This document shows positions 45,601-56,721 of a stretch of DNA of 64,000 bases, piece after piece. Under the pieces are notes generated by a model that worked only from the letters and a program-made list of their open reading frames with translations, was not told where the DNA came from and did no database searches. The DNA comes from Nematostella vectensis (lineage: Eukaryota > Cnidaria > Anthozoa > Actiniaria > Edwardsiidae). How positions within the stretch are numbered: the stretch's first letter is position 1; every line of letters starts with the position of its first letter. Both the position numbers and the translations under genes were made by a program. The stretch is taken from the NCBI RefSeq assembly GCF_932526225.1, contig NC_064046.1, positions 11,185,719-11,249,718 on the forward strand, in the 5' to 3' direction.

Positions 45601-47503
45601 GCCTACCTTATTACAAATGTGGCCGTTATAAGAAATGTGGCAGGTTATTACAAATGTGGCCTCAACAGGGCCAACTTTTGAGAGGGCAGTCACGGGGTCA
45701 AACTATTTCTTCGACTTATCAGATGGTCTAATAAGTGTCGTTTACCGTGACAGGCATTGGAGCAGTTTGAAGAAGCCGAAAAACGTGAGTACAGATTCTT
45801 TTTCCGTGTTGATTATGCTAAGCTCGTTAAAAACAGAGAAGAGGCTGATTGCGTCGATTGCGTCGATTGATTGCGTCTGTTGCGTCGACTTGTGTCAGCC
45901 AATGAGAAATAACCAATTTTCTTGTCTGCTGGTATCCAAGCCTGGCTGCACAACTCTAGTCCATGATTTGTAGAGAGCTCAACTATCTCAGGACCGTAGC
46001 AGGGGGTGGGGCAATGGGGCATGTGCTCTTCTCACAATATTTAAAAAAAAGTACAAGGAAATGACCAGTAGGGGAAAGAGTTCCAACTATCTTGAGCATT
46101 TGGCCAGCAACTATCATGCACACAGTGCTGAAAAACGCAAGACTATTTCCAGTACCGCGCGGTTAAACCAGCCTTTTTGTTTTGAAATGGCGGCATTTTA
46201 CCGGCGAACTGTCACATTTTGGCGAATGCTAAGAAAACTAGACCAAACATAAGGCTATAATTTTCTTTATGACTCCCTCATTATCACACAAATCTGTCAT
46301 CCTTTGTACAGTATGGTTTTAATGCCGTTAGTCAAAACAGCAACTGAAGTCAGCCTTTCGTACCTTTACTCGAACGATTCAACACTACGATTGCTGTGCT
46401 TGTTTTCGCCAGAGCACGCGCATACGTTATTCAGCACTGTCCATGCACTGTCATCGACTATAGTATAGTTTGAACTATTGTCCAAATTTCTCATCATAGT
46501 CAATGATAGTTTTTACTATCATCAACAATCTTTATCGTGTGGCCGGAGCTTAATAATTTTACGCACGAGAGTAATTTTGGCCACTTCATTTCACATTTGC
46601 GATAATTAATAATTACGAATTCCCCAATTACTACTTATAGTGCAGCCAAATTTCTTTGGGAGGAACTCTCTACTGCTTGCCAAGACCCACATGAGGTTGA
46701 AGAATCTACCCAAAGCGAAAGAATTCCTGCAGAAAGCCGTGGACTTCCCCTGCAAGTATCCGGTTGACGAAGAAGTGGGTACAATACGCTGTTTTTTTCA
46801 GATGATGGGGGTTCCTTGCTTCCCTTGTATTGTTTTCAAACTAAGTTCTAGCCGCCGTACGAGTGCCATTTTATTACGAGTTTCACTATTCTGCGATTTT
46901 TCGCCAAAGATTTTCAACTGCTGGATCGCAGGCCCGTACCCAGGGGTCCACTTTTTGGTCCCAATAGACGTGCTATTTGTAGACAAAACTATAAAGCATA
47001 AGCTAGATCACTCTGGTATGTAGCCAAATCCGACAATAAACGTCCCGTGGAGATACTGCAAAGAAATAAAAAAAATCCCATTTTGTTCTTTTGGGGATGT
47101 TCAGATTTCTATCAGAAAACTCATTCCCCCCCCCCCCCCCCCCCCCCCGGAAAAATTAGGTTTCACTTTTTTTTAATTTCGCCCCCCCCCCCCCCTCCCC
47201 CCAAACAAAGAGCCGACTGGATTTTCCAACCCCCTGGAAAAAAAAATACAGTAAGGTCATTTTACCCCCCCCCCTCCCCTCTGGAAATTCCTGGACGTAT
47301 GAACCCCTCACCCCTGGAATTTCCAATCTCCTCCATGGGGCGAGGAATGGATATTTTCTGGAACTACACAATACTGAAAACTGGATTAAAAGTAAAAGAC
47401 TTATGCGGGTGTTTGAAACTAACTCGTCGTTGACATTGTAATGTTCCAGGTTCACAAAGAGGCAACAGATCTTATCAACCAGAAACAGTTTAAAGGGCTG
47501 TAG
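42676..47503 (+). CDS. RMDN1: Regulator of microtubule dynamics (RMDN)-like TPR protein
   Basis: Seven exons: 42676-42933, 43327-43410, 44562-44617, 44966-45053, 45754-45784, 46641-46774, 47450-47503; 234 residues, phases consistent. An in-frame TGA two codons before ATG 42676 fixes the start. RMDN/FAM82 signatures: EVLWRLSRASRVVAD, the WFAMGLMQAAGG helix, KAIDLNPNDPHAHHVLGTW, then FNLSDLPWLMRKML and NSLLLAKTHMRLKN; these are TPR-like helices. Human RMDN1 is longer at the N-terminus, so this protein lacks the leader/TM region seen in some paralogues and is probably cytosolic, though paralogue assignment (RMDN1 against RMDN2/3) is uncertain. The family associates with microtubules and mitochondria. 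Exon 5 is only 31 nt. Intron 2 carries telomere-like repeats, and a MITE starts 5 nt into intron 4. Confidence 0.9.
43755..44309 (+). repeat. Intronic telomere-like array (CCCTAA)n
   Basis: About 555 bp of CCCTAA units with frequent CCCCAA, CCTAAT and CCGAAC variants, on the plus strand, in intron 2 of the RMDN gene. A block around CCCGAACCCTAACCTAACCC is present twice, about 140 bp apart (near 43965 and 44107), so part of the array was duplicated as a block. Flanks resemble the CTACTGGTCATTTCCT/GCTATGACCCTG repeat family. Confidence 0.95.
45059..45211. mobile_element. hAT-like MITE at the RMDN exon 4 donor
   Basis: Ends CAGCGGCGTAGCCAGG / CCTGGCTACGCCCCTG. Directly flanked by GGTAAC at 45053-45058 and 45212-45217; the left GGTAAC is the exon-intron junction itself (G|GTAAC). 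Confidence 0.75.
46127..46440 (+). repeat. Dispersed repeat family Y
   Basis: Near-identical to 24960-25270; here in intron 5 of the RMDN gene. Confidence 0.8.
46929..47372. mobile_element. CAGGCCCGTACCCAGG-family composite element
   Basis: Starts CAGGCCCGTACCCAGG, contains inverse matches to the 62219 element (TAGACAAAACTATAAAGCAT) and a run of about 22 C at 47127-47148. The tail (CATGGGGCGAGGAATGGATA) matches the inverse of about 54645-54690. In intron 6 of the RMDN gene. Confidence 0.6.
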
Positions 47504-48208
47504 ATAGGTAGGTAGGTTTTTAAATGTAATTTTTATACTGCAATTATATATATATATCAACCTTGAAATTAGTGTTTTCACGACTTGTGATCCAAGGAAT
47601 TTGTAAAATAGATTCGTAGAAAACTTCAAATGTTATTGGTTAATAAGTAGGATAGAGTGTCACACAATAGCCTTACATTTTTTTAAAAATAATTTTTATT
47701 TGTACGAATTTTGATACATCTTACATTAAAACATTGTACAAATTTATTTTGATGACTTGATGAGTCGTTTTCATTGGCCAGCACTGGAATGCAGTTCATA
47801 TCCCGCCATCTCTCCGCAAGGCTCTGGCCAACCAAAAAAAGGTTAAATGACGGAAGCTAGAAAGCGACTCAACAGTCGGAGATTATTGGCTAGTTTTCGT
47901 AAAATATTCTGAAATATTGAAAAATGTAGTGGGTCATAAAAAAAGGCGAAGCAACTGGAACAAGGGAAAGTCCTAAAAAACAACCAATCATTATCAATCA
48001 TCGAGCAAGGTATTGACAACTGTATAACATTAACGCGATTTCTGCGATCTTATCGGCTATTTGTTACTAATATACAAACCTTGAGATAAAGGGTATAAAA
48101 GTTGTTACTACGAATTTTTCAATAATGCAGATATCGAGATTTCCGTCAATGGTCGCTTTAAATCTTTCTTATTAAAAAGTGAATTCTTCTTGGGTTATGT
48201 TGAAAATG

Positions 48209-51200
48209 CTATTTTAATTGAAATTTAAAGGCAACCGGCCTTGATATGGGAGACCGCTGACCATAGAGGTATGCTGTGTTGGATTCCGGGAGGGCTTCCG
48301 TTGGATGCTGCGAATTTCCAGTCTTTTTCTTTCTTTGTGCTCGCTGATTCTTGAACCATGTCTGTAAAAACAACAATCTGATTAGCATTGCAAACAGGCC
48401 CGTACCCAGGATTGGCTGAGAGGGTATCATATGGAAAAAGCATAGTATTTGAAGTTCCTTGATATGAAATAACCCTTTGTTGTACGCCAGAGGGGAGGGG
48501 GTGGACGTGGATCCTGCGCCCCCCCTTCCCCCCCCCCCCCCCCCTGTGTACACGCCTGGTGAATATCGAAATATTTTGTTTATGATGTTTTAGCAATGAA
48601 ATAGTTATTTTAATTATAGGATAAATGGAAATCAGTGCGATTCAAGCAATTTTTTCACCCAAGAATGTGCACCTCATTTTAATAGATTTTGAGCGCTGTG
48701 TGAGTGTTTGCTTGTTTGTTTTTGTTTATCTAGAGACTTTCATTACGCCAAAGCTCGCGGGTGTCATTTAATTTCGCGGTTTCATTTTTCACTGTATTGA
48801 AATTGATTCAGGAAAAACGAGTGCTTATTTGGAGTCGCCAAATCAAATCCAGACCGTAACACCATTTGCTCATTGTATCTTTGTTTTGTATAAGCAATGA
48901 TTTTTTTGTGTTTTTTGCCCATAGAGCCATTTGCCTGCTCTATCCTTGTTTTGTATAAGCATTTATTTTTAGGCTTTTTCTATAGTATCATACTTTGTAG
49001 AAGTATTTTTTTTGTGCTCATAGAGCTTTTTTCTATGATATCAAAACTTTGTATGTTTTTCCCTCATATTAAGCCATTTGCCCATGTTAATGATTTGTAA
49101 AGGGGGGCACATTGAGGGGTCTAATTACCGCAATCAACACAAAATTTTCGAAGATACCGCAATACCGCAGAAAAATGGAAATATCATATACCGCACAGAA
49201 GGACGAGGTTTTGATGCGCATGCGCGACGACCCCGACATTTCTAGGTTTCCCGCTAGAACATCCCGTACCACGGGCAAATCCCGCCCACCGCAGGACTTA
49301 TTAGCACCGCAACATTCTTTTTTTTTTTACCGCAATACCGTTTTTTAAAAAGCAAAATATCGCATCTCGCAGTGTTTTGAAATACCGCAGCACCGCATAT
49401 TTTTTGCTCTTTTACCGCAATCTCGTACAAAAAAGGGCCAATAGTGCTATACCGCAAAACCCAAGGGCCCCCCCAGTAAAGGTATTTCGATCTCGCGTTA
49501 CCTTGTCCATGCTATATTTAACTTAATTTTTTTATCGTGCTAAATATAACTTCAATTTGCCTTTGCGATTAGAAACTTCTTTTCTATTTTTCTCAATGTT
49601 TTACTAAATATAACTTTTTTGAGCCATAAACAACTCTTGCTCAATTATCTCTCTAATTAATTTTCTCAAATTTGTGGAAAGGATTCCTCATTTTCTTAGT
49701 ACTTGATTTTTTTTTCGTCATCAGCATTGATTAGAATATACTTTGCCGACAAATACGTCTGGCGCATGTATTTTATAAAGCTGTACTTTGATTGCAATTA
49801 TCCAAATATTAATTAAAGATTCCTCATTTTCTCAATACTTGATCTTTTCCTTCATCAGCATCGGAATATATTTTGTCTGACTCATGGCAATTTATAAAGT
49901 TGTATTTGATTGCAAATATTTCACGATTATTCTTGCTCGATATGTTTAGCTCATAAATCTGGTTGAAGGCGCTACTTTTTAGTTTTTTTTAATCAATTCC
50001 TTTAAGTGTTCAAGTATTTGAGTAAAGCGGTAAAGGATCTGAGTATTTCAAAATTGCAGTATTTTTTCGGGCATTAGTTTTCTCAATTGAACCATCCTTT
50101 AAAAAAACTCTTATTGAGCCATTTGCCCATTTCATCATTTTTTGTGAAGGCTTTTGTTTTTTGTGTGCTCTTGGCTCATAGAGCCATTTGCCTATATTTG
50201 GTGTCTGTGCTCTTGGCTCATAGAGCCATTTGCCTATATTTGGTGTCTGTGCTTTTGCCTTATATAGAGCCATTTGCCTATATTTGGTGTCTGTGCTTTT
50301 GCCTTATATAGAGCCATTTGCCTATATTTGGTGTCTGTGCTTTTGCCTTATAAGAGCCATTTGCCTTTATTTGGTGTCGGTGCTTTTGCCTTATATAGAG
50401 CCATTTGCCTATTGCATCATTGCTTGGTATTGCCATTTAGTTTTGGTGTTTTTGGCTCATAGAGCCATTTGCCTATTGAATCATTACTTTCAGGCTTATA
50501 GATATATTTGCATATTGTATGATTATTTTATAAAGGGATCTCTTATTTTGTGTTTTTTTTAGCTCATAGAGCCTTTTTCCTTTGGTATCTTACTTTGTAG
50601 AGGCATTTGTTTTCCGTAGGTTTGGCTCATAGAGCCATTGGAACATTGTATCATAACTTTATATCATGATTTCATAGAAAAATGTCCACTAGTTGAACAC
50701 TTCCCCCCCCTCCTTATCTCAATTAAAATCCTGGCAACGGCCTGCATTTGTCCATGTTACAACTTTGTAAAGGCATTTGCTCTTTTTAATTACCTTGATA
50801 GAGTGTGGCGTCGTTCCGAATTTCTCTGCTAGTCTCGCAGAAAGATTGTTGGACGGGTACGGGTTGATAATGAATATCTACAAATCAGAATACTTTTATC
50901 TTATCAGACATGAAAATGCCCCTGCAGCTTAAGTCTTATTGTTTCTAATGTAGATTTTATGTGTTAACATACATTTGGCTTTTAATATAGTCATTCAAAG
51001 CAATTTTTGCCTTTTTTGCAAATGTGTTATTCTAAATAAAAATAAAGTTTAAATCATAAAGTTATATTCTATTTTTATTTATCGAATTAATATATAGTCG
51101 TAACTGTCTGAAGAATTAGTTTCAGCGATAAGCGAAACTTTTAAGGAACTAAAAGTAAGCGAGAAATATTACCGTATCGTGCTTAGACTTTATTAATTGG

Positions 51201-51283
51201 CAAAACGCTAGGCACGATTTTCTTCCTACCTCTTCTAATTCCTTTCTCTGCCAGATGTCGAAGCTTTTTCCTCGTTTTGTGGT
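48209..51283 (-). CDS. Divergent K50 homeodomain protein (3' exons; N-terminus not found)
   Basis: Three exons in phase: 51230 to at least 51283, 50794-50877 and 48209-48361. They encode a full 60-residue homeodomain: TTKRGKSFDIWQRKELEE (1-18), IFIINPYPS..HSIK (19-46) and TWFKNQRAQRKKKT (47-60), then a 37-residue tail. Diagnostic residues fall in register: F8, Q12, L16, F20, W48, F49, K50, N51, R53. A DNA-binding transcription factor role follows from the family. The 46/47 intron and K50 suggest a paired-like origin; NPYPS is also seen in SIX-type domains. Class is not settled. The 5' limit of the first exon is unknown because it merges with a 56-bp minisatellite and no convincing acceptor or ATG is visible, so the gene could be a decaying copy. 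A minus-strand AATAAA lies near 47695-47700. Confidence 0.75.
48397..48558. mobile_element. CAGGCCCGTACCCAGG-family short element
   Basis: CAGGCCCGTACCCAGG at the left, CTGTGTACACGCCTGG at the right (inverse with changes), with a poly-C run just inside. Lies about 35 bases upstream of the last homeobox exon, in its intron. Confidence 0.6.
49100..49480 (+). repeat. ACCGCAATACCGCA-motif repeat block
   Basis: Many irregular copies of ACCGCA/TACCGCA in a block with GGGGGG near the left edge and CCCCCC near the right, probably a transposon remnant, in the long homeobox intron. Confidence 0.5.
50163..50480 (+). repeat. About 45-bp tandem repeat (GAGCCATTTGCC)
   Basis: About seven copies of TAGAGCCATTTGCCTATATT + TGGTGTCTGTGCTTTTG. 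Isolated relatives are scattered over 48900-49100 and 50480-50660 in the same intron. Confidence 0.9.
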
Positions 51284-51712
51284 ACACACTTTCTCCTTTC
51301 CAGTATCCCGATGTCCAAGCTTTTTCGTCGTTTTGTGGTACACACTTTCTCCTTTCCAGTATCCCGATGTCGAAGGTTTTTTCGTCGTTTTGTGGTACAC
51401 ACTTTCTCCTTTCCAGTATCCCGATGTCCAAGCTTTTTCCTCGTTTTGTGGTAGACACTTTCTCCTTTCCAGTATCCCGATGTCGAAGGTTTTTTCGTCG
51501 TTTTGTGATACACACTTTCTCCTTTCCAGTATCCCGATGTCGAAGCTTTTTCGTCGTTTTGTGGTACACACTTTCTCCTTTCCAGTATCCCGATGTCGAA
51601 GCTTTTTCGTCGTTTTGTGGTACACACTTTCTCCTTTCCAGTATCCCGATGTCGAAGCTTTTTCGTCGTTTTGTGGTACACACTTTCTCCTTTCCAGTAT
51701 CCCGATGTTTGA
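51255..51712 (-). repeat. 56-bp minisatellite continuous with the homeobox exon
   Basis: Unit starts recur at 51255, 51311, 51367, 51424, 51480, 51537, 51593, 51649 and 51705 (56-57 bp). The minus strand of each unit includes ACCACAAAACGACGAAAAAG then CTTCGACATC, which in the edge copy encodes homeodomain residues 1-10. The period is not a multiple of three, so the frames crossing the array are incidental. Confidence 0.92.
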
Positions 51713-51719
51713 AGGGCTC

Positions 51720-53180
51720 TAATTTATCTAGAATTAAAATAAAATCTAAACTGAAGCAAATGACATATAGCCCCAAACCACATCGGCTACATATAGCTGT
51801 CAGCTGTATGTATAGCGCAATGAAGAAAATAACCCATCCTCGGGGACCCAGGGCGTCGCGGAGATCGGGCACGCAGCGAGCGCGGAGCAAGAAAGAAACA
51901 GCCTGCTTGTGCGCTTAACTTCAATGATCCAAAGGATTTTTTTGAGCGGAGGTAAGTTTATGTCCATTGTTTTCTCTTGCTGGACAGGCGGTTCACATAC
52001 ATATGCCCTATAAATGGGTGGGATTTTTTCGTTTGTGGTGAACGGAATGCTGAAGAACGATTTGCTTGTGACATTTTATTTTCCTTGGTCTCTTGAAACT
52101 CTGAGCATCCCTGTTTTATGGTGCGGAGGGACACTTACAAAATATAACTGTTTGTAGTTCTTGCCTTATTGTCCTGTTCCTATGAATTTTACCATAAATA
52201 TATTGATATGCCTTCGACGACATAAACTTTGACAACAAGCACCTCCTAACCAAGTTCATCTGGAGTATTTTATTTTCCTGTTATTTCTTTTGGTATTACT
52301 GTAAAAATCTGTTACAGCCAAATTCGTTGTTGCGCGACCTCGGCGAATCCAAAATCCTTGTCTCGATTGGGAATAGCGCGTAGTCAGACACAAGCTTTGG
52401 GGGCGGTTTTTCTGGTTTTGATTGTTTGGTTTGATTGACTACGCGCTATTCCCAAACGAAGAAAGGAATTCTCGATTCTGGGAGATGGCGCAACAACGAA
52501 TTTGGAAAACTGTGGCTCCAAAGATGACCGTCAAATACACAGAGAGGCATATTCAACTAGAATAACTTAGACAAAAGCAACACTCAACCAAGTTGTTATC
52601 TGGAGTACCTTTTTTTCTCAACTGGAGAACTTTTTTGTCAGTTTTTGGAAAGGGGTGTATTTTTCACGCCTATGAAAAATAAGGCAAACAAAAACTACCA
52701 TTCCTGTTTTGGCAATTTAACAAAAACAAAGAGGCAAATTCAACTAAAAAAGCCCATGTGGCTAATTCAATAAACGATCTCTTCTAGAATTTAAATGCGA
52801 TATCTTACCTTTTTCATCTTTACAAGGCAAGAAGCAATGTTCATTGAATGCTGAAAGTCCTGGCCCGCCAAACGTGTATGCCGGTGAGTTGCGTCACCGG
52901 AATTGTTATTGTATTTTCAAGAGACAAATAGATACAAATAACAAGCCTTGGGCTTAACTCGTTTATTGTAGAGATTTGGTGTTTTGTTAAGAAAAAGTTT
53001 AGTTTTAAAAATGAATAAAGTGGGAATTTGATGGAAAAGGAAAATGCGATAATATTCTGTGCTAGGTCGAGAACATTTTTTATTTGACCTTAGCAACGCT
53101 AACCGTTACTATGTAAATATTTATTCAAACTTTGACGTAGTTTGACTAAAAAATAAGAAAGGGAGGGGAATTTTGATTAA
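51720..53180. other. Region upstream of the homeobox fragment
   Basis: Expected to hold 5' homeobox exons, none identified. A minus-strand phrase ending ..VKMKK with a good GTAAGA donor (about 52818) is a weak exon candidate. Contains the foldback MITE at 52315-52511. Confidence 0.3.
52315..52511. mobile_element. Foldback MITE, CCAAATTCGTT family, copy 2
   Basis: CCAAATTCGTTGTTGCGCGACC / inverse right end, internal GGGAATAGCGCGTAGTCAGAC and TGACTACGCGCTATTCCCAA; about 80 bp arms. Confidence 0.85.
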
Positions 53181-53189
53181 TTTCTAGGG

Positions 53190-54470
53190 CACCGTGACGC
53201 TGATATCCTTGATGTCGGTTGTCGAGTGATGTTCTTTCTAGGGCATCCGTCACGCTGATCTCCGTGATGTCGGTTGTCGAGTGTTTTTATCTATCAAGGG
53301 AATCCGTGACGCTGATCTCCGTGATGTCGGTTGTCAAGTGCTTGTCCTTACTAGGGCACCATGACGCTAATATCCGTGATGTCGGTTGTCGAGTGATTGT
53401 TCTTTCTAGGGCATCCGTCACGCTGATCTCCGTGATGTCGGTTGTCGAGTGTTTTTTTTTCTAACTAGGGAATCCGTGACGCTGATCTCCGTGATGTCGG
53501 TTGTCGAGTGTTTTTTCTAACTAGGGAATGCGTGACGCATTCCTGCTGACGCAGGACATCCGTCACGCTGATCTCCGTGATGTCGGTTGTCGAGTGTTTT
53601 TTCTAACTAGGGAATGCGTGACGCATTCCTGCTGACGCAGGACATCCGTCACGCTGATCTCCGTGATGTCGGTTGTCGAGTGTTTTTATCTATCAAGGGA
53701 ATCCGTGACGCTGATCTCCGTGATGTCGGTTGTCAAGTGCTTGTCCTTACTAGGGCACCATGACGCTAATATCCGTGATGTCGGTTGTCGAGTGATTGTT
53801 CTTTCTAGGGCATCCGTCACGCTGATCTCCGTGATGTCGGTTGTCGAGTGTTTTTTTTCTAACTAGGGAATCCGTGACGCTGATCTCCGTGATGTCGGTT
53901 GTCGAGTGTTTTTTCTAACTAGGGAATGCGTGACGCATTCCTGCTGACGCAGGACATCCGTCACGCTGATCTCCGTGATGTCGGTTGTCGAGTGTTTTTT
54001 CTAACTAGGGAATGCGTGACGCATTCCTGCTGACGCAGGACATCCGTCACGCTGATCTCCGTGATGTCGGTTGTCGAGTGTTTTTTCTAACTAGGGGATG
54101 CGTGACGCAGGACATCCGTCACGCTGATCTCCGTGATGTCGGTTGTCGAGTGCTTGTTCTTTCTAGGGTAGCGTGACGCTGATCTCCGTGATGTCGGCGG
54201 TTGTCGAGTGCTTTTTCTTACTAGGGCACTGTCACGCTGATCTCCGTGATGTCGGTTGTCGAGTGCTTGTTTTTTCTAGGGTAGCGTGATGCTGATCTCC
54301 GTGATGTCGGTTGTTGAGTGCTTGTTTTTTCTAGGGTAGCGTGACGCTGATCTCCGTGATGTCGGTTGTCGAGTGCTTGTTCTTTCTAGGGTAGCGTGAT
54401 GCTGATCTCCGTGATATATGTCAGTTATGTCGAATGATACTTGTTCCCAGGGCACCGCGACGCTTATCTC
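53190..54470 (+). repeat. About 50-60-bp minisatellite with higher-order structure
   Basis: About 24 copies of a unit built on CGCTGATCTCCGTGATGTCG + GTTGTCGAGTG. A block with TATCTATCAAGGGAATCCG to ATATCCGTGATG appears at about 53286-53430 and again about 400 bp later (53686-53830), showing block duplication. Some units carry an extra GCGTGACGCATTCCTGCTGA insert. Frames across it are incidental. Confidence 0.95.
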
Positions 54471-56073
54471 GGTCATGTTTCCACCTCCGAATTCCAACGT
54501 GAATTTTTAATTCAGTTGTACTGTAATTCAGATGTTTAAGGAAGCGATCTCTGTTTGATTAACACGGACTTTACAGCTAGAAGAATTCCTTCGTGCTCTG
54601 TGTACTTAAGCATTCCTTGGCCTCGCTGGTGTAAGTAAAGAAAAAGCTGTGTAGTTCCAGAAAATATCCATACACCCCCATGGAGGGGATTGGAAATCCC
54701 GGGGGTGTTGGGGGCTCCGTGCTTTTTCTATTCTAATCATTCTCATTACGGAATCACGAATAAAAAAAAACGCGCCCTTAGTCTCAAGGAAAGAAAACTT
54801 GTATGAATTGTCCATGAAATCTAACCCGCTTTTAAGATGGCCACGTCCAAATGGTGTCCTTATCATCAGCATAAGCAATTTTTTTTTGTTTGGCCATAAT
54901 AAACAGTAGCTCAGTAAGTTTCATTATTCAAACAACCCGCGTTATCTTCAAAGTAAATAAGAAATCATATTTGACGCAAGCAGTTCAAATTGTAGCTTAA
55001 TAAGTGGTTATTACCGTAATCATCAAAGGACGACAAGACGGAATAACATGACTTAACGCTTCAAATAAGCTCATTTCACACCTAATAAGGCGGAAGATTT
55101 CTCTAAGTACATAGTGAGTAATTACAAACAAAATATCAAATGCGACTATTTTTAAATTAATGCGACTTTTTGTAAAGTGTCATTGAAATTTGAGCTTTTC
55201 GTCCCTGAGCTCATACATAGCGCAAGGATGGGGATCAAGGGAAAATTATCTTAAAAAGCAAAAATCTGGGTATGTGCATTTCGGCCTATGTAACGTTATT
55301 TGTTACATCAGTCAATCCGGAATTCAAGGAACCGATGGCCATTGTAAGAAATTGTGTCTTCTTTCTCTATCTCGAATTGCGAGAGGTTTTTCCGTCATGT
55401 CTCAAAGGACATTAAGCGCCGATTTCATGTTTACAGCCTTGTGTATGTGTGACTTTTAATAATTGGACGTCAACAACTGTATTTTTTGTTGTTTATATAT
55501 TTTGCTAATTGAATTTGTTTACAGTGTTTATAAGTGTACTATAAATTGAAATAAATGTTTCATTGTTGCTCTCGTCTTCAGTTCTTACACGGTTTTATTT
55601 TGCTAATGACCTGAATTTTTGCGCAGTTGAGACGTTATTCGATCTCCCCCCCCCCCCCCCACCCAAACGTGCAATTGTGTCCACGTAATTGACTAGAATT
55701 CCGAACGATTTTCCATTTCGCGTAATTCTTTGCAAGCTTATTTATTTATTCATATTTATTTATTTGACAAACGATACTTGTTTTAGATCAAAATGTCACT
55801 TGAAGTTCAACAAAGCCCTTGCTTTTACAACAAAGCATGACGGGTAAATTGCTGGTACCCGCTTTTCAAAGCGCGTATCACGCGCACGCGCTCTGCACGA
55901 AACACAATGAATTCCCGCTACCACGTGGACAAATCACGCTTGTCAACACAATTACCGTCCATATCAAACATATTCCCCACGGATAGTGTCCTTCGTTCGC
56001 TGTGCCTTATATGGTCATATATGCCCATATTTAGAAGTACTGGAGTTTCCCCTTTCGCGCTTCTCCAACAAAC
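54471..56073. other. Spacer before the chromodomain gene
   Basis: 54645-54720 matches the inverse of the tail of the 46929-47372 element. 55140-55365 resembles 1545-1780 in septin intron 5 (TGCGACTT.., TTTTTGTAAAGTRTCATT), an old dispersed repeat. A poly-C run is at about 55647-55660. AATAAA at about 55549 has no assignable gene. The last 200 bases are GC-richer and probably promoter. Confidence 0.4.
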
Positions 56074-56721
56074 ATGGCGGCAAACACTGATTCCCTAAAG
56101 ACTCGTAGTGGAAGAATTATAAAGAAACCGGATCGCTTGGTCAAATATTTAGACCATTCCTCAGTTGATACGTACGTGAAAGAAGAGAAAGAGGAAGAAG
56201 AAAAAGTCTGGGAGATAGAGAGAGTTTTAAACGTTGAGGGAGACTATGCCTTTGTGAAATGGAAAGGCTACAGCGATAGATATAATTCTACGGTTTCTCT
56301 TTCATTGAATCCGCAGTTGTCATGCTATTTAGCCGTGAATGCTGGGAACCCCGACAGTAGTGAGGTAGCAAGAGAAAAGCTTCCCATTCTTTGCTCCGAG
56401 GATAAGGAATTGTGGCTGATTCGACATGCACTGTTCGATGAGCTCCAATTTCGTACACCCGAGAATGACACGGGACTCATTCGGAGAGTACAAGTGAAAG
56501 TCCCACTTTCAAAGGGGGGTTTTTCCGCTTTGTTTGGTAAAGGGACATTTTCTTTTGCTACCTCACGAAAGCTGGATTTTTCAGGGACCCGTAATATTCG
56601 GTTCCCGTGCACTGCTGTCGAGTTTGGCACCGTTATTGGTACGGAGTTTATGGCTCGGCAACTGCCAGATTCGAGTACCATATGTGAAGTTGACTCATCT
56701 TCGAAGATGTGGATATCATGA
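56074..56721 (+). CDS. Chromodomain-containing protein, first exon (downstream structure unsure)
   Basis: ATG 56074 lies in AACATGGCGGC, the same context as TMEM143. The N-terminus has TRSGRIIKKPDRL, an acidic/basic stretch (KEEKEEEEK), then a chromodomain start (VWEIERVLNVEGDYAFVKWKGYS). The third aromatic-cage/TWEP part is missing from the open frame, which continues for 215 codons to TGA at 56719. Either an intron begins near 56292 (ACG|GTTTCT, weak donor) and the TWEP-like end is elsewhere, or a repeat has been inserted into the exon: the 3' two-thirds has no chromatin-protein look. A further exon candidate ends at a strong CG|GTAAGT donor at 56908. Chromodomains bind methylated histone tails; the specific target is unknown. 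Confidence 0.6.
   Translation: MAANTDSLKTRSGRIIKKPDRLVKYLDHSSVDTYVKEEKEEEEKVWEIERVLNVEGDYAFVKWKGYSDRYNSTVSLSLNPQLSCYLAVNAGNPDSSEVAREKLPILCSEDKELWLIRHALFDELQFRTPENDTGLIRRVQVKVPLSKGGFSALFGKGTFSFATSRKLDFSGTRNIRFPCTAVEFGTVIGTEFMARQLPDSSTICEVDSSSKMWIS

Noticed and set aside
51183-51890. Long frames on both strands at the 56-bp repeat (up to 235 codons)
   Set aside because: Openness comes from repeat composition, and the period is not a multiple of three; only the edge copy in the homeodomain frame is supported as coding.
53219-53866. Frames with ASVTLISVMSVVE repeats
   Set aside because: Translation of the minisatellite at 53190-54470.
56325-56681. 118-codon minus frame opposite the chromodomain ORF
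   Set aside because: No recognisable domain; could be repeat-derived coding on that strand, but I cannot support it as a gene.
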